The notes beneath the pieces are model-generated. The model saw nothing but the letters and a program-made list of their open reading frames with translations. It searched no databases and was not told where the DNA came from. A stretch of DNA of 64,000 nt, taken from positions 1 to 64,000 of the forward strand of contig NZ_BAABDL010000085.1 of NCBI RefSeq assembly GCF_039539605.1, in the 5' to 3' direction. A program made the position numbers and the translations under genes. The stretch comes from Amphibacillus indicireducens (GTDB lineage Bacteria; Bacillota; Bacilli; Bacillales; Amphibacillaceae). Below are positions 24,670-33,349 of this stretch, piece after piece (position 1 is the stretch's first letter; every line of letters starts with the position of its first letter).

Positions 24670-25955
24670 AGCATGTTTACCGATCAATCAAATTTAGCTT
24701 ATTAGAGTGGTTAGCGATTTTTCCAGCTTTATTGTGGATCAATACATTACTGCTTGACAGTTTTTTTACCGAGTTGAATTGGTTTTACTTTCCGTTGGTT
24801 TATCTGTTAGCATCGATCGGTGGTTGGATGATCAAAAAGAACAGTTTAAAGCTGATCGCTAGTGCCCTTATAGCTGGTTTAATTGTTGTGTTACTACCTT
24901 TAGATTCAGTCTGGCATCAACTGTTGATCTTCATGTTAATGTCTGCTGCAAGCTTAAGAGGTTTTCAATACAGTCAAGATCATCTCGAGCAAGTTTTTCC
25001 AATCGGTTTAATGTGGACAGCAAGTTTGCCGAGTTATTTTTTGAGTTATATTTTATATCGTGGTCCATCTTCTGTAGATGAACGGCAATTATTAACGATC
25101 TTTGCATTAGTTCTGTTGTTTTTTTTATTGTTTTTAACAAATCAAGAGCATTTAAGTAAGGCAAGCTTAGTGAATCGCAATGTGAAGCAGATGAATAAAA
25201 AAATGAGAATCCAAAACTCACTATATGTTTTCTTATTTTTTATCCTCGTTCTGTTAATTACACGGTTTAACTTTATCGCAGCTGGAATTGTCTATTTAAT
25301 TCGGAAGTTTTTCCAACTGTTGGGTATGGGGAGTCAAGAATCAGAACTAAGTCATCAAGTTGAAGTAGATATGGATGTTTTTGATTTAGGACCGACAAAA
25401 GAACCGGCGCTTTGGCTTCAAATCCTCGATCAAATGATCAAAGTAGTTGGGCTCGTAATTGCTGGGTTAGCGCTACTATTTATTCTTTATCAATTGTTAA
25501 AGCGGATTCCTTTCTTTGCGAAAAAAATCAAAGCTCTGACAGAGAAAATCATTCAAATCTTACTTCAAATCCGTAAAGGGCGATCATTTGAACAATCAGA
25601 AGGTTATGTTGATGAAACAGAGTCCGTGTTTGACTTAACGAAAAGTGTCGATCAGTTTGTTGATAAAATGAGAGGGCGCTTCAAGAGAAAACCTAACTGG
25701 AGGACTTTAACAGATAAACAGAAGGCACGGTGGATTTTTCATGAAGTAATTGAACGTGGTGTTGATCAAGGGTATCAATTTTATCGATATGAAACAGCTC
25801 AGGAATCACTCAATCGATTAGAAGCGGAATTGATTCAAGATCGAGCACTTACTGCATCACTAGCATCTATTTATGATCAGGCTCGTTATTCAAGTTTAGC
25901 GCCAAGCCAAATCGATCAATTAAAAATGGAGCTTGAGCGTAAAGGTTGGATCTGA
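24666..25955 (+). CDS. Membrane protein with C-terminal DUF4129 domain (short YebA relative)
   Basis: 429 residues starting with GTG at 24666. About seven membrane helices in the first 215 residues and one at about 255-277, then a cytoplasmic C-terminal domain ending YRYETAQESLNRLEAEL and LASIYDQARYSS, typical of DUF4129. B. subtilis YebA at this place also has a transglutaminase-like domain; I find no such Cys/His/Asp region here. It belongs to the MoxR/DUF58 operon. Confidence 0.8.
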   Translation: MKHVYRSIKFSLLEWLAIFPALLWINTLLLDSFFTELNWFYFPLVYLLASIGGWMIKKNSLKLIASALIAGLIVVLLPLDSVWHQLLIFMLMSAASLRGFQYSQDHLEQVFPIGLMWTASLPSYFLSYILYRGPSSVDERQLLTIFALVLLFFLLFLTNQEHLSKASLVNRNVKQMNKKMRIQNSLYVFLFFILVLLITRFNFIAAGIVYLIRKFFQLLGMGSQESELSHQVEVDMDVFDLGPTKEPALWLQILDQMIKVVGLVIAGLALLFILYQLLKRIPFFAKKIKALTEKIIQILLQIRKGRSFEQSEGYVDETESVFDLTKSVDQFVDKMRGRFKRKPNWRTLTDKQKARWIFHEVIERGVDQGYQFYRYETAQESLNRLEAELIQDRALTASLASIYDQARYSSLAPSQIDQLKMELERKGWI

Positions 25956-25975
25956 TCAATTGACACGTTATAATT

Positions 25976-25991
25976 ATCTCGAATTCAAAAC
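25976..25991 (+). promoter_or_regulatory. Possible MhqR-type operator
   Basis: ATCTCGAATTCAAAAC resembles the palindromic B. subtilis MhqR operator as I recall it (ATCTCGAATTCGAGAT), 12 of 16 positions. It lies just downstream of TTGACA at 25960 and before the MhqD-like gene. Confidence 0.4.
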
Positions 25992-26016
25992 AATACAACA
26001 AAGTGAGGTTTAAAAT

Positions 26017-26622
26017 ATGCGACATATTTTTAAAGAAGGCCAATTAGATGGACCAACTCTACTTTTATTACATGGAACGGGTGGAAATGAGCATGATTTA
26101 TTACCAATTGCTGAAATGATTGACCCGAGTGCAAATGTGTTAAGTGTTCGAGGGAATATTTTAGAAAATGGGATGCCACGGTTTTTTAAACGTTTGAAGG
26201 AAGGTATTTTTGATCTAGATGATTTAGTTAAACAAACAAAAAATTTAGCTGAGTTTATTGATGAAGCGAGTGAAAAATATCAATTTGATCGTAATCAAGT
26301 GATTGCGATTGGTTATTCTAATGGTGCAAATATTGCTGGAAGCTTGTTATTCCATTATAAGAATGTATTAAAAGGTGCCATTCTACATCACCCGATGGTG
26401 CCAATTCGCGATGTTGAACTACCTGATCAGAAGCAGACTGCAGTCTTTATTGGAGCAGGTAAAAACGATCCAATGTGTCCAGCAAAAGAATCGGTTGAAT
26501 TAGAAGAGCTGCTTGCTAACAATGGTGCGGACGTGACTGTCCATTGGGAACGTAACGGTCACCAATTAACGCAAACCGAGGTACAAGCAGCACGAGACTG
26601 GTATCAAAAACAATTTAATTAA
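26017..26622 (+). CDS. mhqD: Carboxylesterase/phospholipase-type hydrolase, MhqD-like
   Basis: 201 residues. Oxyanion strand LLLLHGTGGNE, nucleophile elbow GYSNGANIA, acid in GAGKNDPMCP and histidine in ERNGHQLT: a complete Ser-Asp-His triad. The length and motifs match MhqD/YodD, an enzyme of the quinone-stress regulon. The substrate is unknown. Ribosome site GTGAGG; monocistronic, with a terminator. Confidence 0.82.
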   Translation: MRHIFKEGQLDGPTLLLLHGTGGNEHDLLPIAEMIDPSANVLSVRGNILENGMPRFFKRLKEGIFDLDDLVKQTKNLAEFIDEASEKYQFDRNQVIAIGYSNGANIAGSLLFHYKNVLKGAILHHPMVPIRDVELPDQKQTAVFIGAGKNDPMCPAKESVELEELLANNGADVTVHWERNGHQLTQTEVQAARDWYQKQFN

Positions 26623-26632
26623 AATGACATCG

Positions 26633-26669
26633 AAAAAACCAAACGCCAAAACAAGCGCTTGGTTTTTTT
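26633..26669 (+). terminator. Terminator after the mhqD-like gene
   Basis: AAAAAACCAAACGC pairs with GCGCTTGGTTTTTTT, one mismatch, with a strong T run. Confidence 0.85.
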
Positions 26670-26804
26670 GTGTTTTAGAAAATTATAAAATGTGTTAGTT
26701 ATGGATAACTTTGTACTTCACAGATGTCTAAGGACCTTTATGAGTAATGTCTAACAATTTGTCGCTTTTCATTGTATATCAAAGGTATTTTAAGTGAGAT
26801 ACCT

Positions 26805-27190
26805 GATGATAAGCTCTTATTCTTTAGAGATCGGATCGATTCAGGTGTTGATTTCTGACGATTAGCTCCTATTCGTTAGAGATCGGATCGATTCAGGTGT
26901 TGATTTCTGACGATTAGCTCCTATTCGTTAGAGATCGGATCGATTCAGGTGTTGATTTCTGACGATTAGCTCCTATTCGTTAGAGATCGGGTTGATTCAG
27001 GTGTTGATTTCTGACGATTAGCCCCTATTCGTTAGAGATCGGGCTGATTCAGGTGTTGATTTCTGACGATTAGCCCCTATTCGTTAGAGATCGGGTTGAT
27101 TCAGGTGTTGATTTCTGACGATTAACTCCTATTCGTTAGATATCGTTATGATTTAAAAGCGATCTCCGATGATTAGTGCCTATTCGTTAC
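26805..27190. repeat. 52-bp non-coding tandem repeat
   Basis: The 830-bp gap between genes holds a tandem array. TTAGAGATCGG or close variants start at 26824, 26876, 26928, 26980, 27032, 27084 and 27136, exactly 52 bp apart. Central units are nearly identical; the first and last are degenerate. There are no spacers and no open frame, so it is neither a CRISPR nor a coding repeat. The remainder of the gap shows nothing else. Confidence 0.95.
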
Positions 27191-27402
27191 CACTCTGACG
27201 ATCTTCCAGCGAGACAGGGTGCGATTAGCTCTATTTGTTACATCTACCGTGATTTTTTGATGGAAATATTTTAACTATTTATTGACCCAGAAACTTGTTT
27301 ATCCAGAGTGAAAATCACTTGTATTCTTGCTAACTCAATTGTTCGTCTTTTATTCTTAATTAACTAATTATGAAAGTCATTGGATGAAATTAAAAATAGG
27401 AC

Positions 27403-27456
27403 TTTACAAATAATAAAACATACTGTATGATTTAACTGTATTACATGAACTAATAC
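27403..27456 (+). promoter_or_regulatory. Promoter and operator of the GntR-ABC-sigma operon
   Basis: TTTACA (27403-27408), 17-bp spacer, TATGAT (27426-27431). The palindrome GTATTA-N7-TAATAC (27438-27456) covers the expected start of transcription, and TAATACGG recurs downstream near 27460 and 27479. This fits autorepression by the YtrA-type regulator encoded first. Confidence 0.6.
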
Positions 27457-27501
27457 GGTTAATACGGACAATACACTTAATACGGTTAGGAGGAGGGGCA
27501 C

Positions 27502-27888
27502 ATGTTTGAATTAGATTTGCGTAGCCGGGATCCGATCTATCAACAACTGGTTGATAAATTTAAATCATTGATCATCAAAAATGTGATTAAAACTCATGAG
27601 CAGTTACCATCAGTAAGGACACTCGCACAACAATTAACAGTCAACCCAAACACAATTCAAAAAGCTTATCGAGAGTTAGAAACACAAGGCTATATTTATT
27701 CAGTTAAAGGAAAAGGAAGCTTCGTTTCTCCAACCATCGAGCAAGATAATAACTTAGTGATTGAAGAATTAAAAACTGAAGTAAAGAAATTATTATTAGA
27801 GCTTGCCTATTTAGGTATAGCAGAAGAGGAATTAGTGATGCTTATCAAAGAAGCGATCAAACAGGCTGAAGGGGGAAATGGGAAATGA
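27502..27888 (+). CDS. GntR-family regulator, YtrA subfamily
   Basis: 128 residues: an N-terminal winged helix (DPIYQQLVDKFKSLI, LPSVRTLAQQLTVNPNTIQKAYRELE) and only a short helical C-terminus, as in YtrA. Such regulators repress adjacent ABC transporter genes and are often released by cell-envelope antibiotics. Start ATG after GGAGGAGGGG. ATGA overlap with the ATPase gene. Confidence 0.92.
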   Translation: MFELDLRSRDPIYQQLVDKFKSLIIKNVIKTHEQLPSVRTLAQQLTVNPNTIQKAYRELETQGYIYSVKGKGSFVSPTIEQDNNLVIEELKTEVKKLLLELAYLGIAEEELVMLIKEAIKQAEGGNGK

Positions 27889-28784
27889 TTCATGCTCAAG
27901 ATTTAACGAAGTCATACGGTAAAAAAACTGTCGTTAATAAAGTCAATTTGCAAGTGAATAAAGGATCAATCTATGGCCTGCTAGGATCAAATGGAGCCGG
28001 AAAAACAACGATTCTTAAAATGATTTCAGGGATATTAAAAGAAAATAAAGGTACGATTTTAATTGATGACCAATCTATTTTTGAAAATACGAAGAAAAAG
28101 CAACAATTAATCTTTATTCCAGATCAACCCTATTTCTTTTCTCACTATACTGTGAAACAAATGGCTGAGTTTTACCGAGATTTTTATCCGAATTGGAATG
28201 AAGCACGCTTTAATCAATTACAAGCAATTTTTAAAATGGATCTAAAAAGTAAAATTCATCAATTTTCCAAAGGGATGCAGCGTCAAGTTAGTTTTTGGCT
28301 TGCTTTAAGTGCAATGCCTGATTATTTAATTCTCGATGAACCCTTTGATGGTTTAGACGTTGTAATTCGAAAAAGAATTAAAGGTTTAATCTTTAATGAT
28401 GTGGCAGAACGGGATATGACCGTGATGATTTCATCACATAACTTACGTGAGATTGAAGATATTTGTGACTACATTGGGATTTTACATGATGGAGCATTTA
28501 TTTTAGAAAAAGACTTAGATGATTTAAAGTCAGATGTTCATAAAGTTCAACTAGCATTTGCAGATGAATTTCCTGAACAATTATTTGACTCATTTGATGT
28601 TTTGCATCAAGAGAAACGTGGAACGGTTCATTTATTTATTGTTAGAGGGGAAAAAGCGGATATTGACCAAGTAGTCAATACGAAGCAACCTTTAATTTAT
28701 GATTTGCTTCCGCTAACACTTGAAGAGATTTTTGTTTATGAAATGGAGGGGATTGGCTATGCGATTGAAGAGATCTTGGTCTAA
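27885..28784 (+). CDS. ABC transporter ATPase (YtrB-like)
   Basis: 299 residues. Walker A GSNGAGKTT, signature FSKGMQRQ, Walker B YLILDEPFDGLD and switch ISSHNL. The C-terminal extension of about 90 residues is typical of ABC-2 exporters. Its end overlaps the permease start by 26 nt. Confidence 0.92.
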   Translation: MIHAQDLTKSYGKKTVVNKVNLQVNKGSIYGLLGSNGAGKTTILKMISGILKENKGTILIDDQSIFENTKKKQQLIFIPDQPYFFSHYTVKQMAEFYRDFYPNWNEARFNQLQAIFKMDLKSKIHQFSKGMQRQVSFWLALSAMPDYLILDEPFDGLDVVIRKRIKGLIFNDVAERDMTVMISSHNLREIEDICDYIGILHDGAFILEKDLDDLKSDVHKVQLAFADEFPEQLFDSFDVLHQEKRGTVHLFIVRGEKADIDQVVNTKQPLIYDLLPLTLEEIFVYEMEGIGYAIEEILV

Positions 28785-30711
28785 AAGCGAACTGTTAAAA
28801 CAAAATTTTCGCCAAGTTGGCTGGATTAGTTTAATTTATTTTTTACTGTTGTTTTTTTCTGTACCACTTAACATCTTTATGATCTATAGCAATCCTGAAA
28901 ATCACTATATGTATAGTCGTTCCATTTTTAATTTTGGTTTAGCTTTTCAAGCCTTTGCGCTTTTCCTAGTGCCAGTATTGATGGCGATGTTTATTTTACG
29001 CTATCTCCATCAAAAAGATGCCAGTGATTTTCTTCATAGCTTACCAATCAAACGAAGCCATTTACTCTGGCATCAAGTTGGATTTGGGATTGCTGCGCTC
29101 TGGATTCCAATTATCATTAATGCGATTTTGGTTTACTTTAATTATTTGCTTTGGGATGTCGAAATGGTTTTTTCACTATTGGATTTGACCCATTGGTTAG
29201 TCATTTCTCTAATTATGATTAGTTTTATTTATAGTATCAGTTTAATTGTCGGTATGTTAACAGGAATTACGATCATTCAAGGTATTTTCTCGTATATCTT
29301 TTTATTCTTACCAACGGGGTTTATTATTTTGTATTATACAAATTTAAACTTCGCAATAATTGGACTGCCGGAGAGTTATTTAATCTCAGAAGATGCCTTT
29401 AAGTTTTCACCACTGACTGATTTCTTTCCAATTATTTTTGAACCCGGAGAATCTTATAATAAACTGATTATTTATCTGATTTTAACAATTGTTTCACTGT
29501 TAATTGCTCAATTATTATATAAAAATCGATCGGTAGAAGCAGCGACACATCCGATTGCTTTCCAAAAATTGAAGCCAATTTTTATTTATAGTTTCACTTT
29601 TTGTTTTACGTTAATTGGTGGACTTTACTTTGCCCTAATGGAGCAAAACTTTATCGGAATATTAATCGGCTATTTGATCTTTTCAATCATCGGTTACTTT
29701 ATTACGCAAATGATTGTTCAAAAAACGTGGCGCGTCTTTCGTGAGTGGCGAGAATATGGTTACTTTTTCGTCGTCTTTACTTTAATCATCATTTTTATTA
29801 TGACTGATATAACAGGTTATCAAAAGCGAATTCCTGCTACAAATGAGATTGAGTCAGCTTTTGTGATTACCGATCTGTACCAATTTCAGAATAATGCTGA
29901 TCGTTATCAAGCAGTAGACGGCTTTAAATCAGCTGAAGATGTTGAAAAAATCCGTGACTATCACCAGTATTTAATCGATCATAGTAGCCGTGAAGATGAA
30001 CTTTCTCATCATTATAATAATGTAGCCATCCTTTATCGATTGGAGAATGGTCGGACACTGGTGAGAGAATATAACTTGCCAAATCATTCAGCCGACCACG
30101 AAGTACTTGATTGGGTTCGGAGTACGGATACGTATAAATTATATTCAAGTGAGGTCTTTTTAATTGAGGCAAATGAAATAAGTGAACTTAGATTTAATTC
30201 ACGTTTAATGGATAATGAATTTGTCTTAACAAACCGTAAGCAAATTACCGAGTTTTTTGAGTTGCTTAAGGAGGCTAATGTCGAAAGAGAGATTGAGGAT
30301 CATTATTTTGAAACATCAGTTGAGATCACTTTAAAAAATCATGGCTGGATCTACCAACATTTTAGTTGGAACGATAAACAGATTGTTGACTGGTTTGAGC
30401 GAAATGGTCTTTCAGAACAATTAATCATTAGCCCAAACCATATTAATTCGATTACTTTTTTTGAATTAGAAGATCCAGGAAACTTTGATTATTACGAAAC
30501 AAGTTTAGCGCTTGTTAATAACAAATTAGATGTACCAAAATGGACGTTTACGGATCAATCAGATATTGAACTGATTTTTGAGCATTTATATTATCATGAC
30601 GATATCGAGGATTATGGCATGGCATTTTACTTTGAAGGAATGGCTGAGCCTGATATTTATTTAATCAACAAAGACAATTTACCTGCTGAAATTTTAGCAC
30701 AAATAAATTAA
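28759..30711 (+). CDS. ABC-2 permease with large C-terminal domain (DUF6449-like)
   Basis: 650 residues from ATG 28759 (GGAGGGG upstream). About ten membrane helices lie in two groups: residues 20-205 and 245-350 (last near 335-352). The last 300 residues are soluble, mixed alpha/beta, and probably extracytoplasmic. I associate this layout with DUF6449 permeases beside YtrA-type operons. It could be a sensor and exporter for envelope-active peptides. Confidence 0.8.
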   Translation: MRLKRSWSKSELLKQNFRQVGWISLIYFLLLFFSVPLNIFMIYSNPENHYMYSRSIFNFGLAFQAFALFLVPVLMAMFILRYLHQKDASDFLHSLPIKRSHLLWHQVGFGIAALWIPIIINAILVYFNYLLWDVEMVFSLLDLTHWLVISLIMISFIYSISLIVGMLTGITIIQGIFSYIFLFLPTGFIILYYTNLNFAIIGLPESYLISEDAFKFSPLTDFFPIIFEPGESYNKLIIYLILTIVSLLIAQLLYKNRSVEAATHPIAFQKLKPIFIYSFTFCFTLIGGLYFALMEQNFIGILIGYLIFSIIGYFITQMIVQKTWRVFREWREYGYFFVVFTLIIIFIMTDITGYQKRIPATNEIESAFVITDLYQFQNNADRYQAVDGFKSAEDVEKIRDYHQYLIDHSSREDELSHHYNNVAILYRLENGRTLVREYNLPNHSADHEVLDWVRSTDTYKLYSSEVFLIEANEISELRFNSRLMDNEFVLTNRKQITEFFELLKEANVEREIEDHYFETSVEITLKNHGWIYQHFSWNDKQIVDWFERNGLSEQLIISPNHINSITFFELEDPGNFDYYETSLALVNNKLDVPKWTFTDQSDIELIFEHLYYHDDIEDYGMAFYFEGMAEPDIYLINKDNLPAEILAQIN

Positions 30712-30729
30712 GGAAAGGAAAGCCCGGTT

Positions 30730-31260
30730 ATGTATGAGACAAGCGAAGCGATTGATTTAGATTTTACGAATTACTACCATGAGCACTACAATGAAATGTA
30801 CCTTGTTGCGAAGCGTGTTGTTCATAGCCATTATAGTGCGGAAGACGTTGTACAAGAAGCTTATATTAAAGCGTACAATAATTACGGCCATTTAATTGAG
30901 AAATCAAAATGTCGTGCATGGTTACGAACAATTGTCATTCGGACGGCAATTGATTATTACCGAAAACAATCGAGATATGAAACGGTGTCTGTTGAAGAAG
31001 GTGCGGAAACAGGGAGACTACTTCAGTGTCCAAAAAATGATGTAGAAAACGAGCTTTACTGGCGTTTTGAACAAGCTGGACTATTCGAAAAAATTGAAAC
31101 ATTACCAGAAAATATGAAAGCCGTTTTAAAATTAAAAATTGATACAGATGGAAAAGATCAAGACATTGCGGACGAATTGAATATTTCACTTTCTGCGGTT
31201 AAGACTCGATTACATCGGGCGCGAAAATTGTTAAAGATGGAATTTGAAGTTGTAAATTAG
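30730..31260 (+). CDS. ECF-type RNA polymerase sigma factor
   Basis: 176 residues. Region 2 (SAEDVVQEAYIKAYNNY, CRAWLRTIVIRTAIDYYRK) and region 4 (LPENMKAVLKLKID, IADELNISLSAVKTRLHRARK) are clear. It starts 18 nt after the permease stop, so it belongs to the same operon. No anti-sigma gene follows, which is unusual. The permease's soluble domain or transport activity may control it, but that is inference. Confidence 0.9.
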   Translation: MYETSEAIDLDFTNYYHEHYNEMYLVAKRVVHSHYSAEDVVQEAYIKAYNNYGHLIEKSKCRAWLRTIVIRTAIDYYRKQSRYETVSVEEGAETGRLLQCPKNDVENELYWRFEQAGLFEKIETLPENMKAVLKLKIDTDGKDQDIADELNISLSAVKTRLHRARKLLKMEFEVVN

Positions 31261-31323
31261 CATTTTTTACTGCCGATAGCAAGATCAAATTAAGGGTAAG
31301 CTATTGGCGGGAGGTGTGAAAAA

Positions 31324-31458
31324 GTGAATAAAAAGGGCAATATGATTATTCCAATTCTTGCATCAATTGGTGTTGGTGCAGCAACTTTTTATAGCATGCG
31401 TCGAAATGGAAATAAGAATCCGATGCAACAAGTGACAAAGATGCTTAACAATCAATAA
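31324..31458 (+). CDS. Small single-helix membrane protein
   Basis: 44 residues from GTG 31324 (GGGAGGTG 8 nt upstream): MNKKGNMIIPILASIGVGAA then FYSMRRNGNKNP. One helix at about 8-24 followed by a basic tail, similar in size and layout to YrzQ/DUF3918-type proteins. A weak hairpin (GCCGATAGC/GCTATTGGC) sits just before the ribosome site. Function unknown. Confidence 0.6.
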   Translation: MNKKGNMIIPILASIGVGAATFYSMRRNGNKNPMQQVTKMLNNQ

Positions 31459-31463
31459 ATTTT

Positions 31464-31504
31464 AATCCGATTAGCAAATGCCATTTGTTAATCGGATTTT
31501 TACA
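31464..31504 (+). terminator. Terminator closing the GntR-sigma region
   Basis: AATCCGATTA-G-CAAAT pairs with ATTTG-T-TAATCGGATT and is followed by T. Confidence 0.85.
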
Positions 31505-31634
31505 TGAGTGAAAATTGAGTGGTAGTGGAGCGTTTTACCTTTGTCTGAAAATTCCCATATTGAGTAGGATATTGATAGTGTAATATGAACATATTTGCTA
31601 TACTTGGGTAAATAGAGTAGAAGGAGTAGATCAA

Positions 31635-32684
31635 ATGACAAATACATTTACAGGCTACTTAGGTTCATATACAAAAGAGGAAAGTAAAGGTGTCTATCGA
31701 ATAAACTTCGATAGTGAGCAGGTGAAAATTACTGATGTAACTCCTGTTGCTGAATTAAATAATCCGACATATGTTACAGTCTCGGTTAATAATCAAAATT
31801 TATATGCAGTTTCTCAAGCGGGGGATCAGGGTGGAATTGCTGCATTTTCAATTGATCAGGTATCTGGAGATTTGACGAAATTAAATAGTCTTACGGAAGC
31901 AGGATCGCCACCGTGTCATGTCAGTGTCAATCAAGATAATTCAATTGTTGTCACAGCAAATTATCATACAAAACAAATTGTCTCGTATTTAACAAATTCA
32001 GATGGTTCATTACGGGCAGTTGCGGATATTGCTGAACACGAAGGCTCTGGTCCCCACGAACGACAAGAAAAGCCACATATGCACTATGCAGGATTTTCAC
32101 CTGATGAAAAATATGTGTTTGCCGTTGATTTAGGTAGTGATGAGATTACAACATATGCGATTGATCAACAAGGAAAATTCACGAAGAAACATGTATTTGA
32201 GACACCAGCTGGAAGTGGTCCACGTCATCTTACATTTGCGCCAAATGGTGAGTATGCGTATGTAATGACAGAATTATCGTCTGAAGTTTTAACGTTAAAA
32301 TATGATCAGGAAACGGGTGCATTTACACAATTACAACAGCTAAAGGCAATTCCTGATACGTTTACAGATGTTAATGATGGCAGTGCGATTCATGTTTCAA
32401 GTGATGGAAAATTTGTTTATGTAGGAAATAGAGGTCATAACAGTATCGCGGTCTTTAAAGTTGATCAGAATACGAATGAGCTTGAGTTTGTTGAGTGGAC
32501 AGGAACAGAAGGGGATTGGCCACGTGATTTTGTTTTAACACCAGATCAAAAGTATTTAATCGTTTCGAATCAAAATTCAGGTACATTGACTGTTTTTGAG
32601 CGTGATCAAGCAACAGGAACATTGACATTAAAGCAAGCAGATGTAAAAGCACCAGAAGTTGTTTGTGTGAAGTTTTTAAATTAA
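31635..32684 (+). CDS. Lactonase of the seven-bladed beta-propeller family
   Basis: 349 residues with repeated blades such as GPRHLTFAPNGEYAYV, SSDGKFVYVGNRGHNSIAVF and LTPDQKYLIVSNQNSGTLTVF. This is the YkgB/Pgl-type 6-phosphogluconolactonase family (oxidative pentose phosphate pathway). No signal peptide, so cytoplasmic. Ribosome site AAGGAG; monocistronic. Confidence 0.88.
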   Translation: MTNTFTGYLGSYTKEESKGVYRINFDSEQVKITDVTPVAELNNPTYVTVSVNNQNLYAVSQAGDQGGIAAFSIDQVSGDLTKLNSLTEAGSPPCHVSVNQDNSIVVTANYHTKQIVSYLTNSDGSLRAVADIAEHEGSGPHERQEKPHMHYAGFSPDEKYVFAVDLGSDEITTYAIDQQGKFTKKHVFETPAGSGPRHLTFAPNGEYAYVMTELSSEVLTLKYDQETGAFTQLQQLKAIPDTFTDVNDGSAIHVSSDGKFVYVGNRGHNSIAVFKVDQNTNELEFVEWTGTEGDWPRDFVLTPDQKYLIVSNQNSGTLTVFERDQATGTLTLKQADVKAPEVVCVKFLN

Positions 32685-32693
32685 GTAAATTTT

Positions 32694-32735
32694 AAACGCC
32701 TCAGTAAAGGGAAACTCTTTTACTGAGGCGTTTTA
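32694..32735. terminator. Bidirectional terminator between the lactonase gene and leuD
   Basis: AAACGCCTCAGTAAA pairs with TTTACTGAGGCGTTT; A and T runs on both sides. It serves two convergent units. Confidence 0.9.
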
Positions 32736-32743
32736 ATTAATGA

Positions 32744-33334
32744 TTAGTAGACGACATGGTGTTTTTCGAATTCGGTGATTTTATCTTCGTGTGTTAATGT
32801 GACTGCGATTTCGTCCCAGCCATTTAAAAGCATTGATCGGGAATATTCATCGATTGTAAAGCTTGTTTCAAACCCTTTGTCATCATATACTTTTAAATTT
32901 TCAAGATCAACAGTTAGGTGGTAGCTATCAGACTCAGCATTTTTAATCAGTTGACTGACTTCGGCATCAGTTAAAACAACTGGCAAGAGTCCATTTTTCG
33001 TACAGTTATTAGAAAAAATGTCAGCAAAGCTAGGAGCAATGATTGCTTTAAAGCCATAGTCTTGTAAGGCCCATGGAGCGTGTTCACGAGATGAACCACT
33101 ACCGAAGTTTTCACCACTGACTAAAATACTGGTACCTTTATATTTAGGGAAGTTAAGTGAAAAGTCTTCTCTTGGTCGATCCTTTTTATCAAAACGCCAA
33201 TTGTAAAATAAATATTGGCCAAATCCTTGCCGCGAGATGCGTTTCAAAAATTGCTTTGGAATGATTTGATCGGTATCGACATTGGTACGGTTTAATGGGT
33301 AAACAAGACCAGTGTGTTGTTTAAATGGTTCCAT
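32744..33334 (-). CDS. leuD: 3-isopropylmalate dehydratase small subunit
   Basis: 196 residues with the swivel-domain signature VSGENFGSGSSREHAPWAL. With LeuC it isomerises 2- to 3-isopropylmalate. Last gene of the ilv-leu operon, 15 nt after leuC, ending at a strong terminator. Confidence 0.95.
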   Translation of the reverse strand: MEPFKQHTGLVYPLNRTNVDTDQIIPKQFLKRISRQGFGQYLFYNWRFDKKDRPREDFSLNFPKYKGTSILVSGENFGSGSSREHAPWALQDYGFKAIIAPSFADIFSNNCTKNGLLPVVLTDAEVSQLIKNAESDSYHLTVDLENLKVYDDKGFETSFTIDEYSRSMLLNGWDEIAVTLTHEDKITEFEKHHVVY

Positions 33335-33349
33335 ATTTTATCCTCCTCC

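Noticed and set aside
26805..27190. Possible CRISPR array
   Set aside because: The 52-bp units are directly adjacent with no variable spacers and no cas genes nearby.
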